Shown in pieces: positions 58,348 through 64,000 of a DNA stretch of 64,000 bases; position 1 is the first letter of the stretch, and the number at the start of each line of letters is the position of its first letter. A program made the position numbers and the translations under genes. The DNA is taken from assembly GCA_036346275.1 (NCBI GenBank), contig CM070717.1, forward strand, positions 7,499,178 to 7,563,177, read 5' to 3'. Below the pieces are notes generated by a model. The model worked only from the letters and a program-made list of their open reading frames with translations. It was not told where the DNA came from and searched no databases. This DNA is from Otatea glauca. Its lineage: Eukaryota; Streptophyta; Magnoliopsida; Poales; Poaceae.

Positions 58348-59475
58348 GCCACTCTTGCAGATCATTCATTCTCCACTCTTGCGCGTAAAACCCTAACTAG
58401 CTTTGTCTCCCGAGTCCCGACAATTCGTCTCCCATTCCGGTGCCTCCCCCCAACCTCGCCGCCGCCCCCTTGCTGATGCTACCCTCTTGTCGACGCCACC
58501 TTGACACCGCCCCCTTGTCGACGCCGCCCCCTCGTCGACGCCGTCCTGTCACCGATGCTTCGTCTCCCATACAGGTAAATCATGACAACCTTGTACCAAA
58601 TAGTCACTGTATTTTTTTACTCTGAAAGAGTCTTCTTCACTATAAACAGTCTATGAAGTTGCTTAAGGAAAGAAACATTCACTGGATTTAAGATAACGAG
58701 AGGGTTGTGGAAACGGAGATTTCGATGGCATCCATTTGGGTTCATTAGGAAGCCCAATTTGCATTGATGTAAAAAATTATATAATGTGATCGTCACACAA
58801 ACAAACATTAAAATTTGGTGTAAATACAAGGGACGGTTAAAAGAAGTGAACTTCCAATACAAAAAAATTGCAAAGCATTTTAGAAATCAAAGAATCTGCA
58901 AGTTGACAAGTATTTCAAAGCTAGATAACAAATATGATGGCACAGAATAGCCAGCCATTTGCCATGCTAGTGGACAAAGTTCACATGCAGTTAGAACGGA
59001 TCGTGAGTTAAGCAAATAAAATATATTGAAGCAAATAAAATTCTGATTATATTGTTATTTGGAATTATCAATAAAATCTTACTCTTATTGTGATTTTCAA
59101 TATGTTAATAGATAAATCAAACAGACCCTAAATCTTGCTATTTATGTCATTTCGGCTATCCTTGGATTATGTACCTTTAATCATATTGTTATATGGAATA
59201 ATTTATAAAATCTTGCTCTTATTATCGCATCTTTTTCAACAATCCAGTAAATCTCAGTAATTTTCTTTTGCGAACCATATACTACGTACCTTTGTACCCA
59301 TCAAATAAAAGCAGTCACAATTGATAGCCTTTCTTGCTTTATTCCTTTTCCTTCCTGTTGAGCCATGAAAACTAGCCTACATTGCAAGTATGCCTCTTCT
59401 AGTGCAATATATCCCTCTCACTTATCTTTTGAGGCCTAAATAGAGTATATAATATATGGTCTAGTTAAAAAGAAG
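58348..59475 (+). other. leader and probable first intron of second CACTA gene
   Basis: 58440-58570 is C-rich with GTCGACGCCGCC units; a CATACAG|GTAAATC at about 58573 could be a splice donor. The rest is AT-rich with short blocks shared with 40145-40722 of CACTA A. No coding signal. Confidence 0.4.
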
Positions 59476-60545
59476 ATGGTGTCCCCTCATTCATCCTCTC
59501 ATGGATGTGATGAGCCATCGAAAAGAAAACCTCCTCGAGGTCCAAGGGGAGAAAATAAAAGGCCCACCGACCGATATACCATCACGACGGTAAATCGAAA
59601 GGATGGGGCCCCTACCAAACCAAAAAAGGCAGCGAATGCATTTAGAACATCGTGTGGGATAGTCACACGGGAATGGGTCCCTATCACCTGTCCATCCTGG
59701 AAGTCACTGACTAACGAGAACTGCGACGACTTGGTGACATAAATTATGTCTTCGTTTGAGATCTCGAAAGACTACGTGTGCTCAGTGCGACGGTATGCAC
59801 TGCTAGTGGCGGGAAAGGCGTGGAAGAACTTCAAGAGCACCCTTGTCAAGGAATATGTCAATAAGGACAGGACACCCTTCTCTAAGTATGGGTTTATTGC
59901 TGAGGACGTATGGCAAAGTTTTGTTGAGACGAAGAAGACGGACGAATTCGTGCATCAAAGTGAAGCCCACAAGGCCCTGCAGGCAAGGAATACCCACCTC
60001 CACAGACTTGGCACCGCTGGGTATGTGGGGAAGAGGGCGCAATGGGAGAGGGAGGGCGAGGAGGCCTCCACGCCATTTGCATATATTGCTGAGCAGCACG
60101 CCAGAGACTGGCTGAGAGCGAGGTCAAGTGCCACGTCTTTTGATACTGTCTCCTCTACAAACCCCACGGATGAGGAAGTCTGCCAACGCCTAGTAAGATA
60201 TCTGACTACCAATTTTGTACATAATTAGTCCGTAACTTTGTAAATGAAATAAATTGTCGGGATCTTGCAGGTAGCGTAGAGTACACAATCTTCCGATAGC
60301 ACTTTTGTGCGAGACAGGGAGAAAGATTTATTCTCCATGGCCTTGGGAAACAAGGAACACCCTGATCGCACGCGAGGCATGGGGGTTTTTGTTCCCCGGA
60401 AAACGGGATTCCCAGATGACTCAGACAAATACTGGAGTAGGAAAAGAACCAAAGCAGAGTGAGAGGAACGACTGGTACAAAAGATTAAGGAAAGACTAAG
60501 AGAAGAATTCAAAAATAAGATAAGAAGCCTCGAGAAAAAGCTCAA
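59476..60545 (+). pseudogene. second CACTA gene, En/Spm-like N-terminal part (CACTA B)
   Basis: The ATG at 59476 gives MVSPHSSSHGCDEPSKRKPP, a basic patch, then TCGIVTREWVPITCPSWKSL; after a TAA at about 59741 the frame goes on with YALLVAGKAWKNFKSTLVKE, YGFIAEDVWQSFVETKKTDE and STNPTDEEVCQRLVRYLTTN (to 60228). Beyond a gap, GNKEHPDRTRGMGVFVPRKT and a charged helix KERLREEFKNKIRSLEKKLN are readable. The layout resembles the plant En/Spm (Ptta, Transposase_24) proteins that bind element ends. Stops and an intron-like gap at 60230-60270 break it. The homologue in CACTA A is at 40723 and 63716. Confidence 0.8.
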
Positions 60546-61148
60546 TAATCAGGACTAGAGAGCCTGCGCAAGTCCCAGATGTATGTGCGCAAATCAACCC
60601 CACTACCAAAAAGAACAGCTATGCGTCCGCCACTCCCATAGATGAACATGGCAAATTTCCTATCAGTGACATCAAGGTACATATATATATGTCTTTAATG
60701 CTCCATACAAATAGCTGTTGGACGCAGTAGCTAATTGTGTACCATTAGGTAGGTGGCCACGCGGTGTACTCTCCAAGTGAGACTTTTCCATGGTGCAATT
60801 CTTATTCTGGCCATTTCGGGGCTCGCTTATCCATCCATTGAAGGGACGTTAGTGCACGGTACCCTGGTGGCACCGGGATTCACGAAGGTTAATGTGGATG
60901 GTGTAAATGATAGTTTCAAGACCGTCCCGCTACCAATGCCCCCCAAACAACGAGGTCGTGACACCGGCGGACGCCATTCGCACTTTCATCCAGTGGCCCA
61001 ACAGCGACATCTCCCGAGACACCTGTCCTCCGTCACCGGAGCTACCCCAACTGCCTGAGTCATCTGTTGCACCTCAGCAGGCCACCAAATTGGCTCCCGT
61101 GCCCCTGCATCAAAGGACTTTCAGTGGGATGGTGCCCACTCATCTCCC
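60546..61148 (+). other. middle part of second CACTA gene, poorly resolved
   Basis: Pieces such as ATPIDEHGKFPISDIK, followed by GTACAT (possible donor, 60676), and PQQATKLAPVPLHQRTFSGM (61070-61130) look coding, with stops between. I cannot resolve exons here. Confidence 0.45.
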
Positions 61149-62476
61149 GTGAAGACTCCCTATAGCAGAAAGCAAGTTAAGAGCAAACCGATGCAGACCA
61201 CGAAGGAATTGGACTATCCAATTGCCCTGATAGCCCGAGTATACCAACTAGGAGAGCCTTTTGTAATAGGAGAGCGCATGAAAAACCTTTCTATAGCTTG
61301 CGTTAGATTGCAGAATTGGTACATGGAACAAGCTAAAAAGCCAGTGCAAGACCGCATAACGAGTATCTCAGTCAGCTTCAAGTCTGAGCATCTATTCAAC
61401 GAGTCATCGGGGGGCTTCTTCACAGCCGACTTCAAGGACCTGTTTGACGTCTTCAACCTCGATGCCCTCAAAGCCGCACTCTTGAGATGCTAGACATTGT
61501 AAGTGTGTGCAATCACAGTCTACATTCGTGTAATACCGATAAATATCATATATATATATATATATGACTCAATGCTTTCGTATATTTAGATACATGATCC
61601 ATGAAGCGAGACAAAATGAAAAACCAGTGGGTTTCCTAGACCCACACATAGTCTCCAAGCAAACAATGGACAAAGATTTACTATTTATCGATAAATATGT
61701 TAGAGAGGCCTTGCCGGCTCAAAAAGATAAAGAATTCATACTTTTACCCCTCAACCCAGGTAAGTGCTACTTTGATTTGTACTATGGTCGTAGCTCTGTT
61801 TTGTTAATTGACCATGCCGACATGCCGTGTAGGTTTCACTGGGTTCTCATTGTAATTCATCAATCCAAGAATCGGGTTATTTAGCTTGATTCCTTACAGA
61901 GTGCCAAGCCACGACTTAAATCCTATCACAAAATTACTCAAGAGGTAATTAATCACGTTTCCTCCAAAGATAACATGCTCATAATACAGGTTGTTCAAGG
62001 TGTATGTTTATCCTGGAATAGCTGAGGCTAATCTTTTGCAGTCATGTAGGGAGTTCAAAGTGTACAAAGCTTATAGAGGGCCTTCTGGCAAGGACAGGGC
62101 GAAGCTGAAGCACGATTTTAAGTTTTCGGTATCCGCACACAGTAATCCTATATAAACTATGTAATAATGACTCTGAAATTAACCAATTCTATATTTGCAG
62201 TGCCACCAGTAGGGAAATGGAAATAACCGTTGTGGATTTTACGTTTGCCACAACATGGAACTCCTCGTCACTAAGAAAACGCCCAATCAATTAACAACTG
62301 CGTTGGAAGAGGCCGATCTGGAGCGAATTCGAGGACAACTTTGTGCCTTCTTGCTCATTAAAGTCTTAAATAAAAAAGGCGAGTTCCACATTGCTTATAA
62401 CTTCAGGAGTTGTATTTTTTCTGAATTACCCTTTGGGTTAATTGTCAAACTTGTGCATAACATTTGTGAATTGTAG
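61149..62476 (+). pseudogene. Ulp1-type cysteine protease part of second CACTA gene (CACTA B)
   Basis: 61149-61493 is open and gives LDYPIALIARVYQLGEPFVI and SSGGFFTADFKDLFDVFNLD. 61564-61884 gives EFILLPLNP, then, after an intron-like GTAAGT...TGTAG (61760-61832, phase not fitting as sequenced), FHWVLIVIHQSKNRVI with the catalytic His; LDSL with the catalytic Asp follows a TAG. GNNRCGFYVCHNMELL (62225-62265) holds the nucleophile Cys. The His-Asp-Cys order is that of C48 (Ulp1/SENP) proteases, which remove SUMO. The helix EEADLERIRGQLCAFLLIKV ends the protein. At least two stops make it a pseudogene. Confidence 0.82.
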
Positions 62477-62754
62477 TTGTGCATTCAATTAATTGGTTAA
62501 TAGTTTTGAGTTCCATTTGGTTAATATATCTGAGTTCATTTCTGAAAGAGATGTGCCGTGCAATATTAATCTATACGTAATCTACTTCGCGCTGTGATTT
62601 AATCTGAGTTGATTGCTGAAATGGATGTAATGCCTGTAATCTGAAATGGATGTAATGTGAGTTTAGTTATTCTGTAATCTGCTTTTTCCAGAGGGCATTG
62701 CTAGCATTTCCTGAGGCTAGCCAATAAATAGAAAAATAGTTGTTTGTGGGAAGT
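62477..62754. other. 3' flank of second CACTA gene
   Basis: AT-rich, with imperfect repeats of TGAGTTNATTTCTGAAA and GGATGTAAT. No gene seen. Confidence 0.4.
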
Positions 62755-63054
62755 CTCATCAGAGACGGTTTTTAATTAAAAACCATCTGTGATGTATTAT
62801 GTAGAGACGGCTGCAAGATAAAACCGTCTGTGATATCATAACATCACAGATGGTTCTAAATAAAAATTGTCTATGATGTTTTCATATCATAGACGGTTTT
62901 TGTTTCAAACCGTCTATGATATATTTTATCATAGATGGTTTAGAAACCGTATGCGATATTCCGTAACATCACTGACACATGGTTACAGACGGTTCGGGAA
63001 ATCGTCTATGATGATGGTTCTGAACCATCTGTGATGACTATTTCTATAGTAGTG
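62755..63054. repeat. right subterminal repeats and terminal inverted repeat (CACTA B)
   Basis: Repeated ATCACAGACGGTTTTTAATT and AAACCGTCTGTGAT units, inverted relative to each other, end with CTATAGTAGTG. TSD TAA follows at 63055-63057. Confidence 0.9.
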
Positions 63055-63715
63055 TAACTCTTTAACTCGATGGCTCGAGTAACTCTTTACTCAAGTAGCA
63101 TGACCATGCGTTTTCGGAATCCGACTACTCAAGAGGCCTAGAGATATCTCTCCCGTTGTATGGAGGGGCAAATCCTATCTTAATCGACCATGCCTTGCAG
63201 CATGTTTATGACAAACCCGAAAGCCATCTTTATAACTACCCAGTTACGGAGTAGCGTTTGATGACCCCTAAGTAAGCCATTACACATCTTGAGAACATGC
63301 GATAATCTCAAGTCGAAGGATATAGCATACACATCGTATATGAAATCAACTAATGACATGAAATAATACAACGTTCTCACAGTGCCTCATAGTGGGTCTA
63401 TGTCCAACACCATGTTCTCTAACATGTGTCCATTTTATTGGTTTGATATCTCCATATCTATGACCCATGAAACATGGCCATCGATCAATACATATGTTAG
63501 TGTACTCATATGTGCCCTCATATAATTATCGACTAGGGACCCCCTTTTAGAATGAACATCATAAAGATGAATACAGAGTTTCACAAACAAGTCACATACT
63601 TGTTAATCAATATGCATGATGTTATTCAAAGAACAATGTCATAGTTTATGAACATTTATAGAAATATAATCATCTCTATCATCTCTATGATTGCCTCTAG
63701 GGCATATTTCCAACA

Positions 63716-64000
63716 GTGTGGGATCGTTGGGCGTGAAAGGGTCCCCATCACCTATCCATCATGGAAGACGGTGATATATGAGGAGCGCAATAACATGGTG
63801 ACAGAAATATTCGCGTCGTTCGAGCTTCCACAAGACGCCATGCCTGTACTGTGACGGTACATGTTGCTAGTGGCGGGAAAGGTGTGGAAGAACTTCAAGA
63901 GTGTCCTCATCACTAATTACATCAATAAGGAAATGACTCCATTCCAGAAGTACGGGTTCATCTCTGAAGACGTCTGGGGATGATTTTTTGAGTTAAAGAC
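63716..64000 (+). pseudogene. second CACTA gene, continuation (CACTA A)
   Basis: After the copia solo LTR the gene resumes as GVKGSPSPIHHGRR or, in the right frame, CGIVGRERVPITYPSWKTVI, matching 59655-59720 of CACTA B. Further on, YMLLVAGKVWKNFKSVLITN and YGFISEDVWG match 59790-59910. A TGA lies before YMLLVAG (about 63851). The gene leaves the window. Confidence 0.82.

Larger units (their letters stand above)
41744..63054 (+). mobile_element. CACTA B: complete CACTA element with nested gypsy, TSD TAA
   Basis: Termini CACTACTACAGAAA (41744) and, inverted, CACTACTATAGAAA (ending 63054) differ by one base and are flanked by TAA on both sides, the 3-base TSD of CACTA elements. Without element 4 it is about 9.6 kb. 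It has subterminal repeats at both ends, tnp2 (42949-57937, split) and a second gene (59476-62476). Both genes carry stops, so it could move only with help from another copy. Confidence 0.94.
40910..63715 (-). mobile_element. Angela/BARE-like copia solo LTR, split by CACTA B
   Basis: In sense (minus) it starts TGTTGGAAATATGCCC at 63715, a start I recognise from Angela/BARE copia LTRs, and ends near CGTTCCCCAG at 40910. The two parts, 63058-63715 and 40910-41743, total about 1.49 kb, with a TATATAAAGG promoter element (minus strand) near 41318-41328. There is no interior, so it is a solo LTR. The second gene of CACTA A continues on both sides. The TSD is unclear (GTGCA before, GTGTG after), so the left edge may be off by a few bases. 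Confidence 0.8.
23963..64000 (+). mobile_element. CACTA A: old CACTA element, interrupted, both ends not seen
   Basis: CACTA-type sequence runs from about 23963 (a unit of the leader repeat seen at 42233-42890) to the window end. It resumes after each insertion: tnp2 at 24242-26094 and 38039-39485, then the second gene at 40723-40909 and 63716-64000. Element 3 and the copia solo LTR lie inside it. No CACTA terminal inverted repeat is seen on the left, so that end is lost or displaced; the right end is beyond the window. Homology to CACTA B is collinear throughout. Confidence 0.8.

Noticed and set aside
1..64000. Host protein-coding gene, tRNA or rRNA gene
   Set aside because: Every stretch with coding character matches a transposon protein. 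The only tRNA-related sequence is the primer binding site at 20257-20268.

Overview
This is a gene-poor block of grass (Poaceae) nuclear DNA made almost entirely of nested transposable elements. I found no supportable host gene, tRNA, rRNA, CRISPR array or prokaryotic feature. The grass assignment rests on the TE families: Tekay-type gypsy chromoviruses with LTRs of 3.6-5 kb, a Tat-clade gypsy with an antisense ORF, an Angela/BARE-like copia LTR starting TGTTGGAAATATGCCC, and CACTA elements with a tnp2-type transposase and a Ulp1-type protease. I cannot name the species.

Layout, left part. Bases 1-4587 are an LTR of family A, cut by the window edge and inserted in a piece of an LTR of family B (4588-5299, opposite orientation). 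An unclassified LTR-like stretch (5300-5908) follows. It is interrupted by a complete Tekay-like gypsy (element 1, 5909-23935, minus strand, TSD TCCAT) with 3.66-kb family B LTRs. The pol of element 1 is split by a solo LTR related to family A (11885-16912, plus strand, TSD CTCAT/CTCGT).

Middle and right part. From about 23963 to beyond the window runs an old CACTA element (CACTA A). Its tnp2 gene is split by a second Tekay-like gypsy (element 3, 26095-38038, minus strand, TSD TTGTT), whose 5' LTR and gag start are deleted. Its second gene is split by a copia solo LTR (about 40910-63715). That LTR contains a complete CACTA element (CACTA B, 41744-63054, TSD TAA). The tnp2 gene of CACTA B is in turn split by a Tat-clade gypsy (element 4, 45083-56825, minus strand, TSD TCTAT). 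This makes a four-layer nest whose insertion order can be read directly.

The retrotransposon genes are ordered gag, protease, reverse transcriptase, RNase H, integrase, with a chromodomain in the Tekay elements and an archaeal-type RNase H plus plus-strand antisense genes in the Tat element. CACTA B encodes a transposase (tnp2) and a second gene joining an En/Spm-like region to a Ulp1-type protease. Almost every ORF carries stops or frameshifts, so none of the elements looks autonomous. The most interesting signals are a cluster of adjacent palindromes conserved across two LTR families with paired base changes, a compact antisense mini-gene in the Tat element, inverted LTR copies able to form long hairpins, and a recurrent CAG/CTG-to-CG difference between LTR copies that may reflect sequencing error at methylated sites.
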